Positions 31,768 to 40,314 are shown, counted from the stretch's first letter. The stretch is DNA of 52,295 nucleotides from an uncultured Clostridia bacterium (GCA_947177735.1 CAMWVP010000005.1:1-52295), one strand, 5' to 3'. Notes: generated from the sequence alone by a model not told the origin. Numbers and translations are program-made.

Positions 31768-33168
31768 TTAAATATCCGCCGTACCGGGAGCCTGTGGGGG
31801 CTCCGGTGCTTCGGGGGCTTCCGGCGCTTCCGGAGGCACGGGCGCTTCCGGAGGCACGGGCGCTTCCGGAGGCACGGGCGCTTCCGGAGGTTCAGGGGTA
31901 ACTACTGCTTCATTGCCATCCCCTGCATCCGTAGGCGATGAGCTTGGCAATTCCTGCGTAACGGCTTCCGAACCTGCCTCGGGAACGGTAGTAACTGCCA
32001 CAGAACTGTTGCCGCTGCTGTCCGCTGTTCCTGTTCCTTGGTGCAATGAGTCTGAGTATCCCCATACATATTCCGGTACCTCGACAGCCATTGCCGTATT
32101 GTCGGTGATCTCAAGTTCCGTTATCATCTTGGGGATATCAGGTCTGCTCGAGAACATCTCGGGCGCCGTGTACTCGGAGGTATTCTTGATGTTCACCTTG
32201 CCGCTGCCCATCTCTATAACGTAAATGCTGCCGCCGCTTCCGAGGGTAATATCCTCGTTGTCATTCATCGTCAATTTTTTCTGAATGCCGTATGCGTCGA
32301 TGCTGATGCTGCCGGAGCCTATCGCCGTATACAGCTCGCAGCCACCGTTATCGGGGAAGTAGAGGTTCATAATGCCGCTGCCTATGTCAACGACGGTTTC
32401 GCCGTCATCGGAGCCAAATCGGTCATAGGCGATGCTTCCGCTGCCGGTGCCCATGTCGATCTCGCCGTATCCCGAGAGCCCGTTGATCTCAAACTTTCCG
32501 GAACCGATATCTATATCATAGGAATTGGTCTGAGCGTTGCTCAGTACGGCGCTGCCGGAGCCGAGATCCAGGTTTATCCGGTGGGCGGTAAACTGGTCGC
32601 TCTTGGAATATTCAAATCTTCCGGAGCCTATGTCAAAATCGTTGTAGCGCGCGTTAAAGCCGTCTAGCATCAGCGTTCCCGAGCCGTGCTTAACATACAG
32701 TTCGTCGTAAATGAGCTTGGGGAAGGCGATGATCGCCTCTACGTTGCTGCTCGAGTTGAAGATGTCGTTATTCCAGAGTATCTTTCCGAAGTCCGCAAAG
32801 CTGTCGAATACTACATTGGGCGGGCTTATCGTTATAGTTAATCGGTCGCCCTCGCAGCTCGCCTGAACGCTTACCTTTGTGCCGCCGGAAGCGACGCGGA
32901 TATGGACATGTTCGTCATCGCTCTGAACGACGTACGTGTTCACTCCCGAGGTGTGCAGATCAACATAGGATTTGACCTCTTCAAGCGTCCACTCGTTTGC
33001 GCTTGTGACGATCTCGTCGACAAACAACTTCGCTGCGTGACTGACTACCGTCGTATCGGTGGTGGGATATCTGTAATCGCGCTTGGTACCGAGTATCGCC
33101 GCCGAGATGCCGAACAGTATAAAGCTCACCAGACAAATGGGTATTGCTGCAAAGAAAAGCTTTTTCAT
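31768..33168 (-). CDS. Membrane-anchored DUF4097-like protein with a Pro-rich tail
   Basis: 466 residues from the ATG at 33168 (GTAAGGAGGTGCCGTTA upstream), preferred to a longer form starting at 33201. The N-terminus is a signal-anchor (LFFAAIPICLVSFILFGISAA). The middle consists of strand repeats around a GSG motif (FDIGSGRFEY, DLGSGSAVLSN, DIGSGKFEI, DMGTGSGSIAY), again DUF4097-like. The C-terminus carries Ser/Val/Thr linkers and a repetitive tail of Pro-Glu-Ala (…VPPEAPVPPEAP…) encoded by an 18-bp tandem repeat. It probably faces the outside. It lies just 13 bases from the HAAS-domain gene. Confidence 0.82.
   Translation of the reverse strand: MKKLFFAAIPICLVSFILFGISAAILGTKRDYRYPTTDTTVVSHAAKLFVDEIVTSANEWTLEEVKSYVDLHTSGVNTYVVQSDDEHVHIRVASGGTKVSVQASCEGDRLTITISPPNVVFDSFADFGKILWNNDIFNSSSNVEAIIAFPKLIYDELYVKHGSGTLMLDGFNARYNDFDIGSGRFEYSKSDQFTAHRINLDLGSGSAVLSNAQTNSYDIDIGSGKFEINGLSGYGEIDMGTGSGSIAYDRFGSDDGETVVDIGSGIMNLYFPDNGGCELYTAIGSGSISIDAYGIQKKLTMNDNEDITLGSGGSIYVIEMGSGKVNIKNTSEYTAPEMFSSRPDIPKMITELEITDNTAMAVEVPEYVWGYSDSLHQGTGTADSSGNSSVAVTTVPEAGSEAVTQELPSSSPTDAGDGNEAVVTPEPPEAPVPPEAPVPPEAPVPPEAPEAPEAPEPPQAPGTADI
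31823..31891 (-). repeat. 18-bp coding tandem repeat (Pro-rich tail)
   Basis: Three exact copies of the 18-bp unit GGCGCTTCCGGAGGCACG (plus strand) and one partial copy. It encodes the VPPEAP units in the tail of the DUF4097-like protein. The copies are identical, indicating recent expansion, so the copy number may vary between strains. Confidence 0.9.
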
Positions 33169-33181
33169 TAACGGCACCTCC

Positions 33182-34471
33182 TTACAGGTCGTATATCGCA
33201 CGAATGTGCATATTTATGATGAACAGGAACAGCTTAGCAAGCAACCTGATGAATATTAAGCCGACATTCACGAATATGATTATTGCCGAAAGCATACCGA
33301 TAGTCAGGAAGACTCTGCTTAAAAAGTAGTATTTCCAGAACGTTCCAATGCCGAAGATCGCCATAAACGCCTTACCGACAAGCCCGATCGCGCCACCAAA
33401 AACCGCTATGATCACCGCGGCAAACGCGGGAACCAGCCACACCCACAGTAAGCAGTCCAGCAAGACCGCCCAGATGAATTTCCCGACGTTGAGGTGAGGC
33501 TGCATATTGGAGACGTCGATCATCTTGTAGGGCTTGCCGCTTGTCTTCGCTTTGGTATTCTGTATCGGGATAGAGCCCCGACGGTTATTGTTGGTATTGG
33601 CGCGGAAGCTGTCGTTGGGTCTGGGAACGCTGTTTGCGTTCGGCATAACGTCCGCTTGTCTCGCAGCCTGCCGAGCGGCACGCTGTCCGTGCTCCGCTTT
33701 GGCGCGCTTCACCGCGTCCGCGGCGGTGTGTCCGGCGGTCTTGACTGCCTCTGCTGCGGATTTGCCCGCGCCCACGACCGCGTCCTTAACGCCGCTCTGT
33801 CCGAACGCGTCCGCGATAGCGTGTCCCGTCACCTTAGCCGCGTCGAGAGCCGCCCTGCCCGCGTTGGAGAAAGCGTCGGCTACCGTCTGCCCGCCCGCGC
33901 TTGCCGAAGCGCCCGCGCCGCCCGTACCGGCTGAGCCTGTCGAGCCTGCTTGCGAATATGCGTTTCCGCCGACCGTTCTGCCGCTGTTGACATTAGCATT
34001 ATTAGCATTACCGTTAAAGCCGCCGTTATAACCGATATTGGAGCTGTTTCCGAAACCGATGCTGCCGCCTTTATTAACGCCGCCGTTCATATTGGGATAG
34101 ATCTCCTCGGACAAATGCTCGGGCGTATATGAGCGTATGCAGTCCGAATCCATCGCCTCTTTGCCCTTGAGCAGGTTGAGGTCGGCGGGAACGTCGTAGC
34201 CCGGCTTAGTCAGGCTCACACCCCTCTTGTGCTCTACGTCTCGCGCGACGATGCTGTTCAGACGCGAGCTCTCGAGATTAAGATAGCTGCGCGCTATCTC
34301 CTTGATATCGCCGAGACGCTCGGCGGTCTCCTCCTCGGAGATTCCCTGCATAGCGCTGTCGGCGAAGTGCTCCTCGAAATCGGCGAATATCTCCGCGCTG
34401 TCCTCTATGCCTATCCTGTTCAGCTCATAGCCGAGCTGCTCAAGAAATTCTTTCTTGTTTCTTGCTTTCAT
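33182..34471 (-). CDS. HAAS/DUF1700-type membrane protein
   Basis: 429 residues from the ATG at 34471; a GTG three bases earlier is equally possible. The N-terminus (NKKEFLEQLGYELNRIGIED, FADFEEHFADSAMQGISEEE, AERLGDIKEIARSYL) is the helical HAAS domain known to partner PadR regulators. A long Gly/Asn/Ala-rich linker (NANNANVNSGRT, AGTGGAGASASAGG) follows, then repeated FSNAGRAALDAAKVTG-like helices. The C-terminal ~120 residues have three or more membrane helices (WAVLLDCLLWVWLVPAFAA). It begins within the end of the padR gene, a normal arrangement, and is thought to link a membrane signal to PadR. Confidence 0.85.
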   Translation of the reverse strand: MKARNKKEFLEQLGYELNRIGIEDSAEIFADFEEHFADSAMQGISEEETAERLGDIKEIARSYLNLESSRLNSIVARDVEHKRGVSLTKPGYDVPADLNLLKGKEAMDSDCIRSYTPEHLSEEIYPNMNGGVNKGGSIGFGNSSNIGYNGGFNGNANNANVNSGRTVGGNAYSQAGSTGSAGTGGAGASASAGGQTVADAFSNAGRAALDAAKVTGHAIADAFGQSGVKDAVVGAGKSAAEAVKTAGHTAADAVKRAKAEHGQRAARQAARQADVMPNANSVPRPNDSFRANTNNNRRGSIPIQNTKAKTSGKPYKMIDVSNMQPHLNVGKFIWAVLLDCLLWVWLVPAFAAVIIAVFGGAIGLVGKAFMAIFGIGTFWKYYFLSRVFLTIGMLSAIIIFVNVGLIFIRLLAKLFLFIINMHIRAIYDL

Positions 34472-34790
34472 CACTGCCGAAATCCCCTTTCAAAAGCTCG
34501 TTTATGCTGCTTGTGAACTCATACCACTCGTCTGCAAGCTTTGCGAGCTCATCAAGCCCGACTTCCGTTATCTTGTAGTACTTCCTCGGAGGCCCCTCCG
34601 TCGACTCGACGATGTAGCTCTCAATGAGCCCGCCGTCCTTGAGCCGCTTCATAAGCGGGTATATCGTGCCCTCCGTTATCTCCATGCACGTTGATATGCG
34701 GTTGACAAGCTCGTATCCGTAGCAGTCCCCACGGCTGACCACGGAGAGAGCGCACAGCTCCAGCGTTCCTCTTTTCAGTTGAGAATTCAT
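34440..34790 (-). CDS. PadR-family transcriptional regulator
   Basis: 116 residues: KRGTLELCALSVVSRGDCYGYELVNRIS, then EGTIYPLMKRLKDGGLIESYIVESTEGPPRKYYKITEVGLDEL. This is the full PadR winged helix (GTIYPLL/KRL, PPRKYYxLT). The family represses its own operon, usually together with membrane or efflux genes. It overlaps the HAAS gene by 32 bases. Two operator-like repeats with promoters lie upstream (34872-34993), consistent with autoregulation. Confidence 0.93.
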   Translation of the reverse strand: MNSQLKRGTLELCALSVVSRGDCYGYELVNRISTCMEITEGTIYPLMKRLKDGGLIESYIVESTEGPPRKYYKITEVGLDELAKLADEWYEFTSSINELLKGDFGSDESKKQERIS

Positions 34791-34871
34791 TCCTTCACGC
34801 TCCTTACAGCCAAAGCCCCATGCTTTCGGCTTTTCGGCGGTGCCACTCCCGCGCTTAACAGTTGTCAGTGT

Positions 34872-34993
34872 ACTATAGTGGATAGCTTTTTGTTTCGCAA
34901 GCTACTTTGCGTCACATAGTAGCCATCTCTAAAAAAATACACTTTCGTGTCTGTTATTATTTTACCACAAAGTATTTTGTTTTGCAAGGTACT
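34872..34993 (-). promoter_or_regulatory. Twin promoters with overlapping PadR-operator-like repeats
   Basis: On the minus strand two promoters are seen: TTGCAA (34982-34987) with TAAAAT (34959-34964), and TTGCGA (34895-34900) with TATAGT (34872-34877), each with a 17-base spacer. Both -35 boxes sit inside 23-bp repeats, AGTACCTTGCAAAACAAAATACT-like (34971-34993) and AGTAGCTTGCGAAACAAAAAGCT-like (34884-34906). Their ends are inverted, AGTA...TACT and AGC...GCT. A repressor bound there would block RNA polymerase at both. Nothing else is seen in 34791-34870. Confidence 0.7.
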
Positions 34994-34996
34994 AAA

Positions 34997-35036
34997 TAGA
35001 CAAATCTCCGAAATTTTTTCGGAGATTATTTGTCTA
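34997..35036 (-). terminator. Terminator of the yebC transcript
   Basis: Long stem AGACAAA-ATCTCCGAAA / TTTCGGAGAT-ATTTGTCT with a short loop, 33 bases beyond the stop of yebC on the minus strand. It looks bidirectional. It abuts the second operator of the padR operon. Confidence 0.65.
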
Positions 35037-35068
35037 TGTTGCACAAAAAGGTAATTATTCCGTAAGAA

Positions 35069-35821
35069 TTATTCTTCGTCGTCGCTCTCGGGAGCATCCC
35101 AGTTGTGCCATACGTTCTGCACGTCGTCGTTGTCGTCCATCGCTTCGAGCAGCAAGCCCATCTTCTTGAGCTGATCCTCGTCGGTGAGTGTGGTGTAAGT
35201 ACTCGGCACCTGCTCAGCCTGCGCGGAGACTACCTCATAGCCGCGCTTTGTGAGCTCCGCCGCAACGTTTCCGACTTCGTTCGGGTCGGTGGTTATCTCA
35301 ACGCAGCCGTCCTCGAAGCTGAAATCGTCCGCGCCGCTCTCAAGGATATCCTCCATCGCCTTGTCCTCGTCGATGTCGCCGTCCTCGTTATTCAGCACGA
35401 TAATGCCCTTGAGCGAGAACATAAAGCTCACGCACCCCGCCGTGCCGAGGTTTCCGCCGAACTTATCAAAGTAGTGGCGTATCTCGCCCGCGGTACGGTT
35501 GCGGTTATCGGTCAGGCAGTCGACGATGACAGCGACTCCCCCGGGACCGTAGCCCTCGTAAACGCAGTTCTCGTAGTCGTTCTTCTCCGCGCCGCCCGCA
35601 GCCTTTTTCAACAGGCGGTCAATGTTGTCGTTGGGGATATTGTTGGACTTTGCTTTCTGCACGAGCGTCGCGAGACGCGAGTTGTTCGACGGATCGGCAG
35701 AGCCCGTCTCCTTGATGCACACGAGTATCTCACGGCTTATCTTGGTGAAGACCTTGGCGCGAGCGCCGTCCTTTTCACCCTTTTTACGCTTGATGGTGCT
35801 CCATTTTGAATGTCCTGACAT
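35069..35821 (-). CDS. yebC: YebC/PmpR-family protein
   Basis: 250 residues. It starts with the family signature SGHSKWSTIKRKKGEKDGARAKVFTKISREI, followed by NSRLATLVQKAKSNNIPNDNI, then YEGYGPGGVAVIVDCLTDNRNRT and the acidic C-terminus. Family members are cytoplasmic DNA- or ribosome-associated proteins; YebC-type proteins are reported to help translation of proline-rich stretches and some act as regulators. Length is normal. There is a ~50-base gap to the YitT gene upstream on the same strand. Confidence 0.95.
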   Translation of the reverse strand: MSGHSKWSTIKRKKGEKDGARAKVFTKISREILVCIKETGSADPSNNSRLATLVQKAKSNNIPNDNIDRLLKKAAGGAEKNDYENCVYEGYGPGGVAVIVDCLTDNRNRTAGEIRHYFDKFGGNLGTAGCVSFMFSLKGIIVLNNEDGDIDEDKAMEDILESGADDFSFEDGCVEITTDPNEVGNVAAELTKRGYEVVSAQAEQVPSTYTTLTDEDQLKKMGLLLEAMDDNDDVQNVWHNWDAPESDDEE

Positions 35822-35874
35822 ATTTTTTCTCCTTTACGTTTTTTCGATTAACGCTAATGATTAGCATTTATTGA

Positions 35875-36750
35875 CTAATTCAACTTGGCAAACCCCTCGC
35901 CGAATACCTCTCCCGCTGTCGTTGTAACGACGAACGCCTTGGGATCGATCTCCCTGACAATGCGCTTTACCTTCGAATAGGCGCTGCGGTGAACGGCTGT
36001 CGCGACGACCTGACGATGTTCGCCGCTGTACGCGCCCTCGCCGTTCAACAGGGTCACGCCGCGCTCCTGCTCAAGGAGCTTCTTGGCGATCTCGGTCGGA
36101 CAGCGTGAGAATATCAGCAGGAAGCGGCTCTCCTGGCTGCCGTAGACCAGCACGTCGATAAACTTCGACTGAACGAAAATAGCCACTACCGCGAACAGCA
36201 CGACGTTGATGTCCTTGTACACGACCAGCCCCGCAAGCACCACCAGCCCGTCCAGAGCCGCCTGTATGCCGCCGAGCTTGAGATCGGGGAAGAAGCGGTT
36301 GATCATCTTAGTGATGATATCCGTGCCGCCCGAGGTGCCCTCGCGCTGATACGTCAGCCCCATTCCGGCGCCCATCAGCGCGCCGCCGAAGATTGCCGCC
36401 ATAATGCCGTTTCCGTTTTCGGCGCTGTACACGGGTACAAACATCTCGGCAAGGTCGGTAGCCGCCGTTATCGCTGCGACGGAGATCAGCGTTTTGACCA
36501 TGGTCGCCTTATTGAGCAGGAAGAACCCCAACACGATAAGCGGCACATTCAGCAGCAGTATCAGCGTTCCGACTTGCATCTCCGTGAGCCCCGAAACGAT
36601 TATCGCTATGCCCGTAACGCCGCCCGGCGCTATGTTGTTCGGGGAGATAAAGCAGTGCACTCCCAGCGAATAGACCGCCGCTCCGATCATTATCACAAGT
36701 ATATCGAACGTCCACCGCAGCACGGTGTTTTTCTTGGATCCCTCAGCCAT
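35875..36750 (-). CDS. YitT-family membrane protein (DUF161/DUF2179)
   Basis: 291 residues from the ATG at 36750, preceded by GGAGGGAGT. Five or six membrane helices (ILVIMIGAAVYSLGVHCFI, MQVGTLILLLNVPLIVLGFFL, and later ones) with the conserved SPNNIAPGGVTG and REGTSGGTDIITKMI. The C-terminal DUF2179 domain reads LLIFSRCPTEIAKKLLEQERGVTLLNGEGAYSG and QVVATAVHRSAYSKVKRIVREIDPKAFV. Family function is not known; some members are linked to cell wall or sporulation. Part of the minus-strand cluster ending in yebC. Confidence 0.92.
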   Translation of the reverse strand: MAEGSKKNTVLRWTFDILVIMIGAAVYSLGVHCFISPNNIAPGGVTGIAIIVSGLTEMQVGTLILLLNVPLIVLGFFLLNKATMVKTLISVAAITAATDLAEMFVPVYSAENGNGIMAAIFGGALMGAGMGLTYQREGTSGGTDIITKMINRFFPDLKLGGIQAALDGLVVLAGLVVYKDINVVLFAVVAIFVQSKFIDVLVYGSQESRFLLIFSRCPTEIAKKLLEQERGVTLLNGEGAYSGEHRQVVATAVHRSAYSKVKRIVREIDPKAFVVTTTAGEVFGEGFAKLN

Positions 36751-36761
36751 ACTCCCTCCGC

Positions 36762-37166
36762 TCACTCAACCGGCATCGCCGCACATATCGCCGCAAACAG
36801 CTCCTCCGCGCGGTCAATCCGTCCGCACAGGCTCAGATACCCGAACAGCGCCTCGAGTGCGGTCGCGCGGCGATACTCGGACGGCTTCGCGCTCTTCGGT
36901 ACGGATATGCCTCCCGCGTTGCGTCCGCGCCGCAGGATATCCGCCTCGCGCTCGTCCAGCAGCGGCTCAATGACGTTCACTGCCTCGGACTGATAGCTCG
37001 CCCGCACCTGTTCCACGGCAAGCTCGTGCAGCCGCCCCGCATTCGTCTGATGACGTGTTACGATATACCGCCGCACTAGCACTTCGTATACGCTGTCACC
37101 GTAAAAAGCCAGTATATTCGGGCTGAACGCCGCCGCTTCCTTTTCGGTCAGTTTCTCAATCGTCAT
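36762..37166 (-). CDS. mrnC: Mini-ribonuclease 3
   Basis: 134 residues from the ATG at 37166 (CTGGAGAAGTGACA upstream). It carries the RNase III signature around NILAFYGDSVYEVLVRRYIV, followed by LHELAVEQVRASYQSEAVNVI and EPLLDEREADILRRGRNA, and KSAKPSEYRRATALEALFGYL. It has no dsRNA-binding domain, which defines Mini-III. The family matures 23S rRNA ends in Firmicutes. Its start codon follows the stop of the upstream gene (TGACAATG). Confidence 0.93.
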   Translation of the reverse strand: MTIEKLTEKEAAAFSPNILAFYGDSVYEVLVRRYIVTRHQTNAGRLHELAVEQVRASYQSEAVNVIEPLLDEREADILRRGRNAGGISVPKSAKPSEYRRATALEALFGYLSLCGRIDRAEELFAAICAAMPVE

Positions 37167-37168
37167 TG

Positions 37169-37864
37169 TCACTTCTCCAGAATGTAGTAAACAAAGCTGT
37201 ATTCCTCGCTGTGCAGGTCGAACATATAAATTTCCTTATTGATCTCGCCGATGCCCGCGGCTGTCTCGTTGTCGGACGCGCCCTCAAAACGGCTTACCAG
37301 CTCACTCAGCGGACGGTAAAAGCCGTTCGTCCAGTCGGTCTTAGGCGCAATGTAGAAATCGCGTATCTTAAAGCGCTGCTCTTTAGCGAACCGCAGTACC
37401 GCGTCCATCGGCATCGGTCTCCCGAAACGGCGCTCAACGTAGGCGCGCGTGTCGGGCGACGGATCGATGAGCCAGCAGAGCGTTCTGTATACCGCGACGG
37501 CGCCCTTACGCAGACTGCCGTACAGCCGTTCCAGCCTCAGCGGTACGCCGTCGGGCTCCGTGCCGCAGTTCAGCCACGCGAATTCCCAGCCGCCCTCCGT
37601 CTCGGGCAGCTCGAACGCTCCGACCGTGCACGTCTCAAATCCGAGCGCGGCGGCGCTGTCCGCGCGGTACTGCTCATAATACGCGGAAAGCGGTCTGACT
37701 CCCGTTTTTTCGGCAATGATACGCGGCGTAGCTGTCTCGTCGCCGACAAACAGCGCGCGTTCGCACTTCACCGCGCCGCAAAGCTGCATGACCTGTCGCG
37801 CAGTCTCGTCGCTTCCCGCGGAGGAACGATCCATTTCCAAAATAAGGTTGCTGATAAAACTCAT
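37169..37864 (-). CDS. Hypothetical protein, degenerate methyltransferase-like fold
   Basis: 231 residues starting MSFISNLILEMDRSSAGSDE. The middle, ERALFVGDETATPRIIAEKTG with VRPLSAYYEQYRADSAAAL, has the spacing of a class I SAM-dependent methyltransferase but without a clear glycine-rich motif I (VGDETATP replaces DxGxGxG). The rest includes EGGWEFAWLNCGTEPDG and RDFYIAPKTDWTNGFYRPL. It may bind SAM weakly or be a degenerate relative; the family is not named here. It is transcribed with mrnC, from which it is separated by a three-base overlap region. Confidence 0.45.
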   Translation of the reverse strand: MSFISNLILEMDRSSAGSDETARQVMQLCGAVKCERALFVGDETATPRIIAEKTGVRPLSAYYEQYRADSAAALGFETCTVGAFELPETEGGWEFAWLNCGTEPDGVPLRLERLYGSLRKGAVAVYRTLCWLIDPSPDTRAYVERRFGRPMPMDAVLRFAKEQRFKIRDFYIAPKTDWTNGFYRPLSELVSRFEGASDNETAAGIGEINKEIYMFDLHSEEYSFVYYILEK

Positions 37865-37913
37865 TATGTCACCTCGATGTCGGTTTACGGTGTACAGCCG
37901 AAGATCATATACT

Positions 37914-39188
37914 TTACCTTACATAATTAAACTCGAAATCGAATATCGAAACAAGGTCGTCGTCCTGTATGCCCTGCCGCTCCAGCTCGTCGATTATGCC
38001 GCTTGAGCGCAGTACCCGCTGAAAATACTGTAGGCTCTCGTAGTCCTCCATATTGACGGTGGAGAGTATCGGCGCGAGCCATTCCGCGTCCACGATGTAC
38101 ACACCGTCGACCTTTTCTACCTTAAAGCTGTGCTTCTCCTCGTCGAGCCGAGCCAGCTCTTCGAGAGTGAGCGGAACAGCCTCATACCTCTTTACGGGCG
38201 GCAGCGTGTCGAGCTTCGCCGTCACCGCGTCCATCAGCTTGTCCGTACCCTCGGTGGTCGCCGCGGATATGCGGAAGAACTGTATGCCCTTGCCCGTGAT
38301 GTACTTCTCGAACGCCGCTATCTGCTCTTCCGACGCGAGATCGCACTTGTTCGCTGCGACTATCTGCGGGCGCTCGGCAAGCTCCTCGGAGAAGTTGGCG
38401 AGCTCGGCGTTGATCTTCTCGAAGTCCTCGACGGGATCGCGCCCCTCGATTCCCGAAACGTCCACAACATGGACGATAAGACGGCAGCGCTCCACGTGGC
38501 GCAAAAACTCGTGCCCGAGCCCCACGCCCTCGGAGGCGCCCTCGATAAGCCCCGGGATATCCGCCATTACGAAAGACTTCTCGCCGCGCTTAACAACGCC
38601 CAGAACGGGAGTAAGCGTGGTGAAGTGGTAGTTGGCGATCTTGGGCTTGGCGGCGCTTACTACGCTTATCAGCGTGGATTTTCCGACGTTCGGGAAACCG
38701 ACCAGCCCCACGTCCGCCAACAGCTTCAGCTCCAGCACCACGTCGAACTTCTCTCCCGGGAACCCCGGCTTCGCAAAGCGCGGTATCTGGCGTGTCGGCG
38801 TTGCGAAGTGCACGTTGCCTTTGCCGCCCTTGCCGCCTCTCGCGACAACGACCGGCTCATCATCGGAGATGTCCGCGAGAATACGCCCCGTGTGCGCGTC
38901 CTTGATTATCGTGCCGCGCGGAACTTTTATGACCGTCGGCTCCATCGACTTCCCCGAGCACCTCTTGGCGCCGCCGGGCTCGCCGTCGGGAGCGATATAT
39001 TTTTTCTTATAGCGGAAGTCGATCAGCGTAGAAAGGCTGTCGTCCGCGAGGAACACGATATCGGAGCCCTTGCCGCCGTCGCCGCCGTCGGGACCGCCCG
39101 CGTTCACGTATTTCTCACGGTGGAACGACACCGCTCCGTTGCCGCCGCTGCCCGCTCTTATCGATATCTCAACCTTGTCGACAAACAT
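37914..39188 (-). CDS. obg: Obg-family GTPase
   Basis: 424 residues. The Obg domain comes first (FVDKVEISIRAGSGGNGAVSFHREKYVNAGGPDGG, with Gly-rich repeats). The GTPase domain has G1 LVGFPNVGKSTL, G3 VMADIPGLIEGASEGVGLGHEFLRHVERC and G4 VAANKCD, and the C-terminal OCT domain follows. It is an essential ribosome-assembly and stress GTPase. It sits just downstream of the L21-Prp-L27 operon, as is usual in Firmicutes, though a terminator separates them. Confidence 0.96.
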   Translation of the reverse strand: MFVDKVEISIRAGSGGNGAVSFHREKYVNAGGPDGGDGGKGSDIVFLADDSLSTLIDFRYKKKYIAPDGEPGGAKRCSGKSMEPTVIKVPRGTIIKDAHTGRILADISDDEPVVVARGGKGGKGNVHFATPTRQIPRFAKPGFPGEKFDVVLELKLLADVGLVGFPNVGKSTLISVVSAAKPKIANYHFTTLTPVLGVVKRGEKSFVMADIPGLIEGASEGVGLGHEFLRHVERCRLIVHVVDVSGIEGRDPVEDFEKINAELANFSEELAERPQIVAANKCDLASEEQIAAFEKYITGKGIQFFRISAATTEGTDKLMDAVTAKLDTLPPVKRYEAVPLTLEELARLDEEKHSFKVEKVDGVYIVDAEWLAPILSTVNMEDYESLQYFQRVLRSSGIIDELERQGIQDDDLVSIFDFEFNYVR

Positions 39189-39248
39189 TCCATACCGCCT
39201 TTCCTGCTCTAATTATACTTCCCTCGTCAACCCGAAAAATACACAAAT

Positions 39249-39270
39249 AAGCCGGATACAGATCCGGCTT
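39249..39270 (-). terminator. Terminator between rpmA and obg
   Basis: Stem AAGCCGGAT / ATCCGGCTT with a four-base loop, and on the minus strand a TATTTGTGTATTTTT tail. It could attenuate read-through from the ribosomal operon into obg. Confidence 0.7.
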
Positions 39271-39292
39271 AGAGTGTACAAATGTACCGAAA

Positions 39293-39571
39293 TCAGTCGG
39301 CGTAAACGCTTACCTGCTTTCTGTCGCGTCCAACGCGCTCAAACTTTACCTTGCCGTCAACGAGAGCGAACAGGGTATCGTCGGAGCCTCTGCCCACATT
39401 GTTTCCGGGATGAATGTGAGTGCCGCGCTGTCTTACGAGAATGTTGCCAGCGAGGACAAACTGTCCGTCTGCGCGCTTAACGCCAAGTCTCTTGGACTCG
39501 GAGTCACGTCCGTTCTTAGTGGAACCCATTCCCTTTTTATGAGCGAAATACTGTAAACTGATCTTGATCAT
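39293..39571 (-). CDS. rpmA: Ribosomal protein bL27
   Basis: 92 residues: [56 protein letters not shown] and [21 protein letters not shown]. The N-terminal extension ending in QYF-A is the one removed by the Prp protease in Firmicutes, whose gene is immediately upstream. The mature protein starts AHKKGMGST. Confidence 0.97.
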   Translation of the reverse strand: MIKISLQYFAHKKGMGSTKNGRDSESKRLGVKRADGQFVLAGNILVRQRGTHIHPGNNVGRGSDDTLFALVDGKVKFERVGRDRKQVSVYAD

Positions 39572-39587
39572 AGTAAAAACCTCCTAA

Positions 39588-39920
39588 TTATGCATTCAGC
39601 GAAAGTTTAATGTTATCGTAGTCCTCGGACAGCGCCTCAAGATGTCTGTAAAACGCCGTCATAAGCTGTACCGCCGCGTCGCTGTGATCCTTGAGAGTCA
39701 GCGTTATACGGTTTTCCTCGACTATTACGTCAGCATCCGCCTTGAAGTTTTCGGTTATCGCGTTGCATACAAGCATTGTACAGGAGCTCACCGCCGCGCA
39801 GACGATATCGTTCCCCTCGGTTCCGTAGCCCGCGTGTCCGCTGATCTCAAAACCGTAAAGCGAGCTTGCCATATCACTGCCGTGCTTTACTCCGCCTATC
39901 CGAAAGACACATTTTAACAT
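39588..39920 (-). CDS. prp: Ribosomal-processing cysteine protease Prp
   Basis: 110 residues. Catalytic motif YGFEISGHAGYGTEGNDIVCAAVSS with the conserved His and Cys. It cleaves the N-terminal extension of bL27 encoded next to it. Its ATG overlaps the L21 stop (TAATG). The N-terminus is a little longer than in Staphylococcus but the core is intact. Confidence 0.93.
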   Translation of the reverse strand: MLKCVFRIGGVKHGSDMASSLYGFEISGHAGYGTEGNDIVCAAVSSCTMLVCNAITENFKADADVIVEENRITLTLKDHSDAAVQLMTAFYRHLEALSEDYDNIKLSLNA

Positions 39921-40225
39921 TATGCGTTGATAGCCTCAATTCTTACCTGGCTGTACGGCTGTCTGTGACCCATCTTTCTCTTAACGTGCTTCTTGGGCTT
40001 GTAAGTGAAAACGGTGATCTTCTTAGCCTTGCCGTTCTTCAGGAGCGTAGCCTTAACGGAAGCGCCGCTTACATAAGGAGCGCCGACGGTAACGCCGTCA
40101 TCCTTGCCGACCATGATTACCTTATCAAAGGTGATCTCGCCCTCGGCTTCGAGCTTTTCAATAAAGAGAACGTCGCCCTCTTTTACCTGATACTGCTTTC
40201 CGCCTGTCTCAATTACTGCGTACAT
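39920..40225 (-). CDS. rplU: Ribosomal protein bL21
   Basis: 101 residues from the ATG at 40225: [25 protein letters not shown] and [30 protein letters not shown] longer in-frame extension upstream falls in the untranslated leader and is rejected; AAGAGGTATAAAACT precedes the chosen start. First gene of the L21-Prp-L27 operon. Confidence 0.96.
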   Translation of the reverse strand: MYAVIETGGKQYQVKEGDVLFIEKLEAEGEITFDKVIMVGKDDGVTVGAPYVSGASVKATLLKNGKAKKITVFTYKPKKHVKRKMGHRQPYSQVRIEAINA

Positions 40226-40313
40226 AGTTTTATACCTCTTTTTATCAGACTCGCTGCGCCGAGGTGCACGGCACAGAGCCGTTACTTGCATTACCCCGCA
40301 CAAGCGGCTTTAT
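40226..40313 (-). promoter_or_regulatory. Structured 5' leader of the L21 operon (L21-leader-like)
   Basis: The ~90-base untranslated leader of rplU on the minus strand contains complementary arms: GCCGCTTGTGCGGGG near the 5' end, and CGGCTCTGTGCCGTGCACCTCGGCGCAGCGAG downstream. Firmicutes rplU transcripts often carry an autoregulatory L21 leader in this position; I assign it on position and apparent pairing only. Confidence 0.5.
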
Positions 40314-40314
40314 T

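Noticed and set aside
31823-31891. Tandem repeats taken for a CRISPR-like array
   Set aside because: Units are contiguous with no spacers and code for the Pro-rich tail; no cas genes are present.
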